Shown: in pieces, positions 41,364 to 49,177 of the stretch
Layout of the letters: each line of letters starts with the position of its first letter
How positions within the stretch are numbered: position 1 is the stretch's first letter
Assembly: GCF_000419585.1 (NCBI RefSeq)
Contig: NZ_ATTH01000001.1
Span: forward strand, 1,510,005 to 1,574,004
From: Salisaeta longa DSM 21114
GTDB taxonomy: Bacteria; Bacteroidota; Rhodothermia; Rhodothermales; Salinibacteraceae
DNA: 64,000 nucleotides
Direction: 5' to 3'
Notes under the pieces: model-generated
Seen by the model: only the letters and a program-made list of their open reading frames with translations
Told to the model about the DNA's origin: nothing
Databases searched by the model: none
Program-made: the position numbers and the translations under genes

Positions 41364-41822
41364 ATGCGTGCCACCACCGATCGCACCACCGCCCTGGCCT
41401 ACGGCGCCAGCCTTGCCACGGGCGTCCTCGTCGCATTTCAGATTCGCATCAATGCCACGCTCGGGCAGTACGTGGGGCCGCTGGAGAGCTCGTTCATCGT
41501 GCACTTTGTCGGCGCGCTCGTGGGCCTGTTGCTGGTGCTTCCGCGCCGCGAGGCCCGCTCCATCACCCGCTACCAGAACATTCCGTGGCGCGAGTACACC
41601 GGCGGACTCATGGGCGTGTTTATGGTGCTGGTGGCCAACCTCATTGTGCCGCACCTGGGCACGGCCCTCGCCGTGAGCCTATTCGTGGCGGCCGACTTGT
41701 TCTTTTCGAGCCTGGCCGACCGCTTCGGCTGGTTCGGCCTCCCGCAGATCCGCCTGTCGCGCCTGCGCATTGCTGGCCTGGTGCTGGTGGTACTCGGCGT
41801 GCTGCTCGTCCGCTTTGGATAA
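41364..41822 (+). CDS. DMT-family half transporter (YdcZ/DUF606-like), first copy
   Basis: 152 residues from ATG 41364 (MRATTDRTTALAYGASLATG). Five hydrophobic segments. ATGVLVAFQIRINATLGQYV at the N-terminus is typical of DUF606/YdcZ proteins: QxxxNxxLG. This family is half the size of normal drug/metabolite transporters and needs a partner. The next gene, 9 bases on, is a second, diverged copy, so the two probably form a heterodimer. Substrate unknown. Confidence 0.8.
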   Translation: MRATTDRTTALAYGASLATGVLVAFQIRINATLGQYVGPLESSFIVHFVGALVGLLLVLPRREARSITRYQNIPWREYTGGLMGVFMVLVANLIVPHLGTALAVSLFVAADLFFSSLADRFGWFGLPQIRLSRLRIAGLVLVVLGVLLVRFG

Positions 41823-41831
41823 CGACCCGCT

Positions 41832-42308
41832 ATGTTTGTTCTGCTTGCACTTGTAAACGGACTGCTGTCTACGGCCAGCCGCATGGTGAACGCCGCGCTC
41901 TCGGCGCGCGTGGGCAGCCTCGACGGCTCGTGGATCAACCACGTGATGGGGGCGCTGGGCGCGGCAGCCCTGCTCCTCGTTGGCTTCTCGACGGGCACGC
42001 TGTGGGCGCCGGATGTGCCGTGGGTGTACTACAGCGGCGGCGCCATTGGCCTGTTCATGGTAACAGCCAGCAACTACGCGGTGCGGAAGGTGGGGGCGGT
42101 GCTGTTCGCCGTACTGATGCTCATGGCCCAGTTGTCGGTATCGGCGGCCATCGACCACTGGGGCTGGCTGGGCGACGTGCGGCTGCCGCTCTCGCCGCTG
42201 CGGGCCTGCGGCTTGCTGCTCGTGATGGCGGGCGCGGGCCTCGTGATGCGCGAGCGCCGCATGGCCATTCAAAACGATTCGGCCTTATCGGATGCGGAGA
42301 CGCGTTAG
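41832..42308 (+). CDS. DMT-family half transporter (YdcZ/DUF606-like), second copy
   Basis: 158 residues. LALVNGLLSTASRMVNAALS and RVGSLDGSWINHVMGALGAA parallel the first copy (RINATLGQYVGPLESSFIVH). Five hydrophobic segments; a charged C-terminal tail. It lies 9 bases after the first copy. Both end at a gene-poor stretch. Confidence 0.78.
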   Translation: MFVLLALVNGLLSTASRMVNAALSARVGSLDGSWINHVMGALGAAALLLVGFSTGTLWAPDVPWVYYSGGAIGLFMVTASNYAVRKVGAVLFAVLMLMAQLSVSAAIDHWGWLGDVRLPLSPLRACGLLLVMAGAGLVMRERRMAIQNDSALSDAETR

Positions 42309-42690
42309 CCTCTGTTTGAAAGGCCCTCTTGTCAGCGAGGCCGTAGCGGTCCGGCCGCGCACTGGCCGTGAGGGATCTCAAACGACGCCTAGTGAGTGAC
42401 TGGCGCTGGGGTGTGTGCATTGTCCTAGATGAAAGAGGCACGCCTGGGGGTTGCGGAGATCGGCCCCGAAGTGAACGGCGTCTCGGACGCACCGGAGGGC
42501 TCCGCGGCCACAATCATCGCTGTTCGAGCGCCCGCCCAATGGCAAAACGTACCACACGCGATGCAGGCAAAACCTGGAGCACACGAGCAGCCGGATGACG
42601 GTAGAACGGTGCGCGTTCGATGCTGGGTTGTCCGCTATGCCGGCGAGCCCTTGGCCAAATCAAGCGTGCAAAGTCACGGTTGACGCGGCG
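42309..42690. other. No supported gene
   Basis: This 382-base gap between the transporter pair and msrB holds only short frames without codon bias. One minus-strand frame is Cys-rich (GCSCAPGFACIACGTFCHW) but has no start or family match. Confidence 0.4.
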
Positions 42691-43077
42691 CTAGTCGTCG
42701 GATGCTTCGAAGTCGAGGGCAGCCGAGTTGATGCAGTACCGCTTTCCGGTGGGCTGCGGACCGTCGTCGAACACGTGGCCGAGGTGCGCCCCGCACTGCC
42801 CACACGTCGCTTCGATGCGGCGCATGCCCAGGCTCCGGTCGACCTTCGTGTCGATATTTTCAGCCTCCAGCACATCGTAAAAGCTAGGCCACCCGCTGCC
42901 CGACTTGAACTTGGTGTCGGAGGCAAAGAGCGGCGCGCCACAGCACACGCAGCGGTAGATGCCGTCTTCGTCGTGGTCCCAGTACGCACCGGTAAACGCG
43001 CGCTCGGTGCCGCCTTCTTGCGTGACGTGGTACTGCTCGTCGGTCAGCGTTTTCTTAAGCGAAGTGTCGTCGCTCAT
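42691..43077 (-). CDS. msrB: Peptide-methionine (R)-S-oxide reductase
   Basis: 128 residues from ATG 43077 ([20 protein letters not shown]). Zn is held by CVCCGAPLF and [12 protein letters not shown]. The catalytic Cys is in [13 protein letters not shown]. It repairs oxidised methionine in proteins. MsrA is not nearby. Confidence 0.95.
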   Translation of the reverse strand: MSDDTSLKKTLTDEQYHVTQEGGTERAFTGAYWDHDEDGIYRCVCCGAPLFASDTKFKSGSGWPSFYDVLEAENIDTKVDRSLGMRRIEATCGQCGAHLGHVFDDGPQPTGKRYCINSAALDFEASDD

Positions 43078-43312
43078 AACGCGTTGTGGGGATAGATCAA
43101 CGGTTAGTGGAGCGACAAAACGCACGGCTGGCGCGCGAGGATTCGCGCAACTCCATCCAATCTGTAATGATTACGGCAGCTCCATTCTACTGGCAACGGC
43201 CCATCCAGCGGTATATCAACATCCTCCGCCATTCCTCACAATTTTTGTCGTCTAGTTAGCTTTGTGGACCCATTCTTTGGTCACCTAGTCATCAATGGCA
43301 CCAGTGGTATCG

Positions 43313-44767
43313 TTAGGGAAAGAATCGTTTGAGAAATGAATCGGAGGTGTCAATAGCTGCGATGGCGCACTCTCCCAGCATATCTGTCAGTTCTCTTTCA
43401 AACTCACGGGTTTGATCTTTTGATCCACTTTTCGGATGCGCAACCTCATGGAGTAGAATACCAGCGAATTTCACCGGGTTGCGCAATATCGGACGGTGAA
43501 TAATAATGCGACTCTCGGCTCGCTCCCATAGTCCTTGCGTCTTCCATCCCTCACCACCCGTAATACGCATCGTTTCCGAAATCCGAATCTCATGGATGGT
43601 AGGAAGGTCCGCGATGAGACCTAAAATATCGTCGCGCAGGGCCCACACCTTGCGCTCCTGCTTACTCAGCTCGCTTTCGTCAACCCAGTCGTACTGAAAG
43701 CTCTCATCGTATTCAACGGCATACGCTCCGACATCGCGCATCATGTTTCCGCTCACGTCTTCCGCTTCTTGAATCTCCCAGCGGATGTTGTCGGGGACCG
43801 TGATGATCTCGTACCCGTCTTCACGCGCATGATCGAGAAGGTCTCGATTCGAGTGCTGCTCCTCGACGGTCGCAAAAACGACATCTCGAAGACTGTTCAT
43901 GAGCTTGGCGGCGTGGAGGCGGATTGGCTTCCACCCAAGTTCTTCATGCGCCGTGCCCCGGGTAAAGCGCTCTAGGTCGGCGACTAACCGCTCGGCCACC
44001 GCCTCAGATTCAGCCGCCTGCAGGATTTTCTTGACGCGCGGCGTATACGCGGTGCGCCCTACGTTAGAGCGCTCCCGGTTCAACGCGTCGCGGACTTTCT
44101 TTGTCGTGTTTGTGATATTGTAGCTGAAGAGGAAATCCGGCTCGGTGGCGACGCGGAGACCCGTCACGTAGATCGCGGCGTTCTTGCCATCGGGCTTAGC
44201 GTAGATCTCGCCGAAGTTGGTAGCCTCGATACGCTCTTCATCAGTGAACTGAAGGAAGTTGCGTTTGGCCGTTTCGACGTCCGCTTCAGACACCCCCTCC
44301 AGCAGCACACGCGTGCCCTGGAGGTCGGGATGTTCGGGCGGATGGACGACAGCGTGTAGCGTCTCGACATCGTCGAACTCGGCTTTGGGTGCCTCTTCGA
44401 CGGTAAACGTGTTGTGCGGCGAATGGATGGTGACATTGACTCCATGGCGGTAGAGCACGGCCAGCGCGTCTTTAAGGCCGACGCCAAACTTGCCGATGAC
44501 CTGGTCGGGTTTAGAAAGCTTCTCTTCGTCCTCTCCCTGCGCAAAATGCTCGTACCGGAGCCCGCGACCGTAGTCGCGAATTTCAGAGGCACGGCCATTG
44601 ACCTCAATAGCGACTGGATCGGTGCCCGTAAGCACCTGCTCGTCAAGAGCGTTGGCGATGAGCTCCCGAATGCCGTCGCTGGGTGCCCATGCTTCCAGCA
44701 AATCCTCCTTCATGTTGAGATCGAATCGACGGGCTTCGTTTGAGCGGTTTGGTTGATTGGACTCCAT
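43313..44767 (-). CDS. GHKL (Hsp90-like) ATPase fused to a zincin-like metalloprotease domain
   Basis: 484 residues from ATG 44767 (MESNQPNRSNEARRFDLNMK). The N-terminal domain carries all Bergerat ATP-binding boxes: N box ELIANALDE (35-43), G1 DYGRGL (65-70) and G2 GKFGVGLKDAL (92-102), followed by the transducer-like region to about 270. The C-terminal part has LLHEVAHPKSGSKDQTREFE with HExxH at 440-444 and EFE about 12 residues later as the third zinc ligand. It lacks a signal peptide and is cytosolic. An ATPase-gated protease is suggested. A broken HEPN toxin gene lies directly upstream on the same strand, and both composition and neighbours look accessory. The combination suggests a stress or defence role; I recall no characterised member. 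Confidence 0.75.
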   Translation of the reverse strand: MESNQPNRSNEARRFDLNMKEDLLEAWAPSDGIRELIANALDEQVLTGTDPVAIEVNGRASEIRDYGRGLRYEHFAQGEDEEKLSKPDQVIGKFGVGLKDALAVLYRHGVNVTIHSPHNTFTVEEAPKAEFDDVETLHAVVHPPEHPDLQGTRVLLEGVSEADVETAKRNFLQFTDEERIEATNFGEIYAKPDGKNAAIYVTGLRVATEPDFLFSYNITNTTKKVRDALNRERSNVGRTAYTPRVKKILQAAESEAVAERLVADLERFTRGTAHEELGWKPIRLHAAKLMNSLRDVVFATVEEQHSNRDLLDHAREDGYEIITVPDNIRWEIQEAEDVSGNMMRDVGAYAVEYDESFQYDWVDESELSKQERKVWALRDDILGLIADLPTIHEIRISETMRITGGEGWKTQGLWERAESRIIIHRPILRNPVKFAGILLHEVAHPKSGSKDQTREFERELTDMLGECAIAAIDTSDSFLKRFFP

Positions 44768-44823
44768 GGAAAAATGGATAACAGATAAAAGCAGTCGAAG
44801 GTGCGATGGGCGCTCAAAAGGAG

Positions 44824-45018
44824 TTAGGTGTCCGGGGGCAATGCGTCTAGCATGCGACGGATTTGATCTTGAATGGGCAGAAAGCGATGGTGAATCGTAA
44901 TTCACACCGTTTCGAAGGGAGCGGCAAAATACTGATGGATAAGCGCGTCGCGCATCCCAGCCATCTCGGGGTTCAACGTGCGTTTAATGTCAACATAGGC
45001 ATGGACGCGGTGGGGCAT
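44824..45018 (-). pseudogene. HepT-like (DUF86/HEPN) toxin remnant with internal stop
   Basis: From ATG 45018 the frame reads NPEMAGMRDALIHQYFAAPF, ETV, stop (TGA 44904-44902), then in the same frame ITIHHRFLPIQDQIRRMLDA and stop at 44824. GMRDALIHQYF carries the HEPN R-x4-H motif; DUF86 proteins have Trp where the TGA stands (ETVW), so TGG to TGA is the likely mutation. The N-terminal half is missing and no MntA antitoxin gene remains. A dead toxin-antitoxin unit. Confidence 0.65.
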
Positions 45019-45192
45019 GTTCAGTCTGTTTGTGTACGTCTACTCCGTTAAGCACGCGGATGTTTGTGCGGATGGTGCACGCGGCTCGTCAGGATCCCCT
45101 GCCATTACGCCATCCACGGCGGCACGGAGCCTTGGTGTCTTGGCTCCGTAGTAGAGAAGTGCAGACCTTGCTTCATTTAGGTTGTCTAGCCT

Positions 45193-45636
45193 ATGCGCTA
45201 CGGCATCTTGGCTGTCGCTCTTCTTCTTGGCGGATGGCTCGCGACGCCCGCGGCCCGCGCCCAGCGCCCGTCGACGCCCGACTCGGCGATGGCGTGGCAC
45301 GAAGCGGCCTGGACGCCCATGCTTGTTCGCAACGGCTTGCAGTTCTATTACCTGTTCTACCCACGGGCCGACAACCACCACAACGGCGTGGTCATCAAGC
45401 TGCAGAACACCAACGCGTATCCGGTACGCTACCGCTTCGAGGTCATTTTTCGGGCGGCCAACGGCACCGAGCGGTCGGCCGTTGCCACCGGGCGCGTTGG
45501 CGCGCACCGCCTCAAAACCGGCGACGCCAGCGGGCTGTTCTGGATTCCGTTTGCGGGAACGAATCATACCATCCGCACCATTGGCCTGCGGGGCTACCGC
45601 GTGGTGCCCGTTGATTCGCTCACGACCAACCGTTAA
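45193..45636 (+). CDS. Secreted hypothetical protein
   Basis: 147 residues with a signal peptide (1-23, ILAVALLLGGWLATPAARAQ). The mature part contains NGVVIKLQNTNAYPVRYRFE and VIFRAANGTE, an Ig-like beta-sandwich look. No family is recognised. It lies 74 bases before lgt on the same strand, but a link to lipoprotein maturation is not evident. Confidence 0.65.
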   Translation: MRYGILAVALLLGGWLATPAARAQRPSTPDSAMAWHEAAWTPMLVRNGLQFYYLFYPRADNHHNGVVIKLQNTNAYPVRYRFEVIFRAANGTERSAVATGRVGAHRLKTGDASGLFWIPFAGTNHTIRTIGLRGYRVVPVDSLTTNR

Positions 45637-45710
45637 GGTTCCATGAAGGCCGAACGTGTGCTGCGGTGCGGGCTACACACCACGCGTTTGTTTCACGAAC
45701 CCCACCGGCC

Positions 45711-46517
45711 ATGTCGCCCTACTTCCACTGGAGCCCAGACCCTGTCATCTTCCGGTTGGGGCCGCTGGCCCCGCGCTGGTACGGCCTCCTCTTTGCCCTG
45801 GGCTTCCTGATTGGCTTTTACCTGATGCAGCGCGTGTTTGAGCGCGAAGATCGGCCGATCAAGGACCTGGATGCGCTGCTGATGTATTTGCTGGGCGGTA
45901 CGGTGATTGGCGCGCGCCTCGGGCACGTGCTGTTTTACGCGCCGGGCTACTACTTTGCGCATCCGCTGGAAATTCCGCAGGTGTGGGAAGGCGGCCTGGC
46001 CAGCCATGGCGGGCTCATTGGCGTGCTGCTAGCCATCTGGCTGTACAGCCGCTCGCGTCAGGATCAGCCCTTCCTGTGGCTCACCGACCGCCTGGCGCCG
46101 CCCATTGCCCTCACCGGCGCCTTCATCCGGCTCGGCAACTTTTTCAACTCGGAGATTTTGGGCACGCCAACCGATGTCTCGTGGGCCGTGGTCTTTGAGC
46201 GCGTGTCGCCCGTACCGCGCCACCCGGCGCAGCTGTATGAGGCCATCAGCTACTTCATCATCTTCGTGCTGCTGCAGCGCATATACGAGCGTCAGGGCAG
46301 CGACACGCCGCGCGGGTTTCTCACGGGCCTGTTCATGCTGCTGATCTTTGGCGTGCGCTTCTTTATTGAGTTTGTGAAGATGCGCCAGGCGACGTTTGGC
46401 GAGGCGCTGCCGTTAAGCATGGGGCAGCTGCTCAGCCTTCCTGCCATCGCGCTGGGCATCTGGCTGATCGTCCGATCGCGCAACGCGCAGACCCGCCAGC
46501 CCTCGTATCGTAGGTGA
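45711..46517 (+). CDS. lgt: Prolipoprotein diacylglyceryl transferase
   Basis: 268 residues from ATG 45711 (MSPYFHWSPDPVIFRLGPLA). Seven hydrophobic segments. The signature GGLASHGGLIG and the essential Arg/Glu stretch LTGAFIRLGNFFNSEILGTP are present, with the conserved PVPRHPAQLYEA. It adds diacylglycerol to the lipobox Cys of lipoproteins such as those at 48010 and 51567. It ends 8 bases from the convergent M14 gene. Confidence 0.95.
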   Translation: MSPYFHWSPDPVIFRLGPLAPRWYGLLFALGFLIGFYLMQRVFEREDRPIKDLDALLMYLLGGTVIGARLGHVLFYAPGYYFAHPLEIPQVWEGGLASHGGLIGVLLAIWLYSRSRQDQPFLWLTDRLAPPIALTGAFIRLGNFFNSEILGTPTDVSWAVVFERVSPVPRHPAQLYEAISYFIIFVLLQRIYERQGSDTPRGFLTGLFMLLIFGVRFFIEFVKMRQATFGEALPLSMGQLLSLPAIALGIWLIVRSRNAQTRQPSYRR

Positions 46518-46525
46518 GGGGTCGC

Positions 46526-47554
46526 TCAACCGGCGGCATGCACCGTGCGCAGCGCCGCTGCGATGGTCTGCTGCTGCAACGCGACGGCGGTTTCCAGCGG
46601 CACGGGCGTCCACTCGAAGTTTTCGGTGAGTGCCTCAAACGAAGCGCCCTGCGCGATGCGCGCTTTTAATCGGAGGTACGCCGTCGGGCGCCCCGGCGCG
46701 GGGGCCGCGTTGTGCACCCGAAACAGCGGCAGCTCGGTCACCAGTGCCAGCGGATCGCCGCCCAGCCCCTCCACGAACTCCATCGAGCTGTCGTGAAAGC
46801 GCGCGGCCATCGCGGGGTTGCCCTGCGCCTCGAAGAACGTGCGCATGGCCGCGCCCTCGGGCGTGGTGGTAAACCCCTTATCGATGTAAAAGAAGCCCTT
46901 TTCGCCCTTCCGGTTGTGGTCATGCAGGCCCAAGTTGGCCCGTGCGGTGGCCGCGCGAAACGCCGCCTGCAGCGCCTCGGTCCGAAACGTCCACGGCCGG
47001 TTGATGAGCAGCAGCCCGCCCTCGGCAAACGCCATACCGTGCAGACTCATGTGCAGGGCGACCGGCGCGTGGGGCCGGATGAACCGCGCGACGGCCTCGT
47101 TCTCGGGCCGCATCGCCGGATAGCCAAACTCCAGGTCGCGGCCCGGCTGTTCACGCACGCGATGCTCCAAAAAAGCGCGGGCGTCGGGCCACCGGCTAAT
47201 CCACGGCTGATTGCGGGCCTCGGCATCGGGATTGGTGTGCGGCACCACAAGCACCGTGTAGGCATCAAACAAGTCCCCGAACCACTCCGGATGCTGGCAC
47301 GCGTCCAGCACCAGCTGCCGAAGCGTGGCCGGCCCCACCGGCTCGTCGGCATGATTTCCGGCAATCAGGCTCACGGTGCGCGGCCCGTCGCCAAGCACAA
47401 CCCCTGCTAGGGGGCGGCCCCCCTCGCTCGTCCCAATGTGCTGGTAGCGCGCATGATCGGAAGCTGCGCACGCGGCTTCGAGCCGGTCGAGGCTGTCTGC
47501 CTGCGTGGTGAAGGTTGACGGCTGGCGCCACGCTGTGGGCTGTAGATCCTCCAT
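46526..47554 (-). CDS. M14-family zinc carboxypeptidase-like protein
   Basis: 342 residues from ATG 47554 (MEDLQPTAWRQPSTFTTQAD). Zn ligands are GNHADEPVG (HxxE) and LHMSLHG (third His). NPDAEARNQPW and the later TELPLFR carry the Arg and Glu sites of M14 enzymes. No signal peptide is seen, so it is cytosolic, unlike secreted digestive relatives. Substrate may be a peptide or a peptidoglycan or N-acyl amino acid conjugate; the succinylglutamate desuccinylase-like group is an alternative. Confidence 0.8.
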   Translation of the reverse strand: MEDLQPTAWRQPSTFTTQADSLDRLEAACAASDHARYQHIGTSEGGRPLAGVVLGDGPRTVSLIAGNHADEPVGPATLRQLVLDACQHPEWFGDLFDAYTVLVVPHTNPDAEARNQPWISRWPDARAFLEHRVREQPGRDLEFGYPAMRPENEAVARFIRPHAPVALHMSLHGMAFAEGGLLLINRPWTFRTEALQAAFRAATARANLGLHDHNRKGEKGFFYIDKGFTTTPEGAAMRTFFEAQGNPAMAARFHDSSMEFVEGLGGDPLALVTELPLFRVHNAAPAPGRPTAYLRLKARIAQGASFEALTENFEWTPVPLETAVALQQQTIAAALRTVHAAG

Positions 47555-47610
47555 CGAATGGCAAGAATTGATTGAGACGGGCTCCGAAATCGACGATTTG
47601 CAATTGAAAC

Positions 47611-47639
47611 TTGACAACACCTATCGTGTCTTGTATTGT
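47611..47639 (+). promoter_or_regulatory. Sigma70-type promoter TTGACA-N17-TATTGT for the cold-shock gene
   Basis: A perfect -35 TTGACA (47611-47616), 17 bases, and TATTGT (47634-47639). The transcript would start near 47646, leaving an 80-base leader before the ATG, as is usual for cold-shock genes with structured leaders. Confidence 0.65.
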
Positions 47640-47726
47640 GTGGATGCGTAACAGTTCGTCGTCATGCAACGGCCGCGCGCTGTTATCACACAAGCATTAC
47701 TGTTTCTACTTTTATTGTCCAGCATC

Positions 47727-47948
47727 ATGGCAGAGCGTAAAACCGGAACCGTTAAGTGGTTCAGCAACGACAAAGGATTTGGCTTCATCGTACCTGACGA
47801 CGACATGGGGGGAGAAGATCTCTTCGTGCACTACAGCGAGATCGTCGGTGAAGGCTTCCGTACTCTTGAAGAGAACACCCGGGTGGAGTTTACGCCCGGC
47901 CGCACCGACAAAGGACTCAACGCCCAGGAAGTGGTGGTTATCGGATAA
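47727..47948 (+). CDS. csp: Cold-shock domain protein
   Basis: 73 residues from ATG 47727 ([20 protein letters not shown]). RNP1 KGFGFI and RNP2 DLFVHY are complete. It binds single-stranded nucleic acid and melts RNA structure. The start inside the longer frame was chosen because the upstream 21 residues do not belong to the fold. A leader of about 80 bases precedes it and a terminator follows. Confidence 0.96.
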   Translation: MAERKTGTVKWFSNDKGFGFIVPDDDMGGEDLFVHYSEIVGEGFRTLEENTRVEFTPGRTDKGLNAQEVVVIG

Positions 47949-47978
47949 GCTGTGCCACTGACTTACCCGCATGAAAAG

Positions 47979-48011
47979 ACGCCTTGTCGATGATTCGATG
48001 GGGCGTTTTTT
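47979..48011. terminator. Terminator shared by csp and the convergent BtuF-like gene
   Basis: AAAAGACGCC and GGGGCGTTTTTT form a stem of ACGCC (47979-47983) with GGCGT (48002-48006), flanked by A and T runs, so it can work in both directions. Confidence 0.7.
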
Positions 48012-49005
48012 ATTGACCGCGGCCCTCTTCGGAGGCTGTTGAAGCGATCGCCGGCATCTGTTGCGGATGCAGGGCGCGCGCGATGGCATAGGCGCCCCGT
48101 ACGAGGCGCGGCCCCGGGCGCAGGAGCCAGTCGGCCGGCACGCTGTACACCCGGTTGTTGCGAATAGCGGGCACCACGTCCCACGTGGGGTGCAGCTTCA
48201 GGAGCCGATTGGGGTCGTAGGAGCGTCCCCACGCGCCGATAATTACATCCGGTTGTTGCTTGAGCACGTACGCTTCGCTGAGCGTGGGCGCTGCGGCGTC
48301 GAGGGTGCGGGTGATGCTTTGCCCCCCCGCGGCGGCCACTAGGGTGTGCACGTAACTGCTCCCGCCAAACGCGTACAGCGTCTCGTCGCCAATCAGCACG
48401 AGCACGCGGGGGCGCTGCGCCACATCCGCCATGCGCTGCCGGAGCGTGTCCATGCGGGCCGCGAGCGAATCGGCCGCCGCGCCGGCCGGCGCGGGCGTGC
48501 CCAGCAACGCGCCGGTCGTTCGGATCGCCGCCCACACGTCGTCCACCGACCCGAACGAGAAGAAGTACACCGGAACGCCCAGCCCCTGCAGCGTCTCGGC
48601 CATTCGCGGCGTGTTCACCTGATCCGTCGCCCACACCGCCTCGGGGCGCTGCTGCACGATCGCCTCGTAGTTGGGCGGCAACGCCTGAATGGCCGGCAAC
48701 GCATCCACCACGGTCGGCGGAAAGTCGTCGGCCGTCGTAACACCCACGAGCCGATGGGCCGCGCCCGCCGCTACGATAATCTCCGTGAGGTTGGGCGCCA
48801 TCGACACCACGCGCCGCACCGGCTGCGGGAGCACCACCGTGCGTCCCAGCGCGTCCGTTACCGTCGTGTCGGCCGTAGCTGCCTCGGTGGACCCGTCGCC
48901 GGCGCGGCAGCCCGCGCTCCACAGCGCAACAACCAGCAGGCATATCGCGCCAAAAGATGATAACAGCCGCCTATATGGACGGTTATCTTGCCGTTTTCCC
49001 CGCAT
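48010..49005 (-). CDS. ABC transporter substrate-binding lipoprotein (BtuF/FhuD-type)
   Basis: 331 residues from ATG 49005 (MRGKRQDNRPYRRLLSSFGA). Signal peptide ends at lipobox LWSAGC (Cys33). The periplasmic binding fold shows VSMAPNLTEIIVAAGAAHRL, VGVTTADD, YEAIVQQRPEAVWA and ITRTLDAAAPTLSEAYVLKQ. This type III fold binds cobalamin, haem or siderophores. No permease or ATPase genes lie next to it and no cobalamin riboswitch is seen. Confidence 0.85.
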   Translation of the reverse strand: MRGKRQDNRPYRRLLSSFGAICLLVVALWSAGCRAGDGSTEAATADTTVTDALGRTVVLPQPVRRVVSMAPNLTEIIVAAGAAHRLVGVTTADDFPPTVVDALPAIQALPPNYEAIVQQRPEAVWATDQVNTPRMAETLQGLGVPVYFFSFGSVDDVWAAIRTTGALLGTPAPAGAAADSLAARMDTLRQRMADVAQRPRVLVLIGDETLYAFGGSSYVHTLVAAAGGQSITRTLDAAAPTLSEAYVLKQQPDVIIGAWGRSYDPNRLLKLHPTWDVVPAIRNNRVYSVPADWLLRPGPRLVRGAYAIARALHPQQMPAIASTASEEGRGQ

Positions 49006-49177
49006 AGCGCCGGCATGCGGTCGGAAACTCACGCGCTGCGCAAAACAATTGGCTTGCATGTGGGTCGGAAGTATTGCCCCAAGAGTTACAAAACTAATCA
49101 GTGCTTCGCAGCATAGGCTGCGCCGCCCGGCGTCGCGTGCGACATCTTAATCTGCTCAATTACAAGATCTCCCACTC

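Noticed and set aside
42378-42600. Cys-rich minus-strand peptide (GCSCAPGFACIACGTFCHW)
   Set aside because: No start codon in a suitable place, no family match and no codon bias; probably a chance frame.
49006-49177. Cobalamin riboswitch upstream of the BtuF-like gene
   Set aside because: The gap is only 172 bases and lacks a recognisable B12 box.
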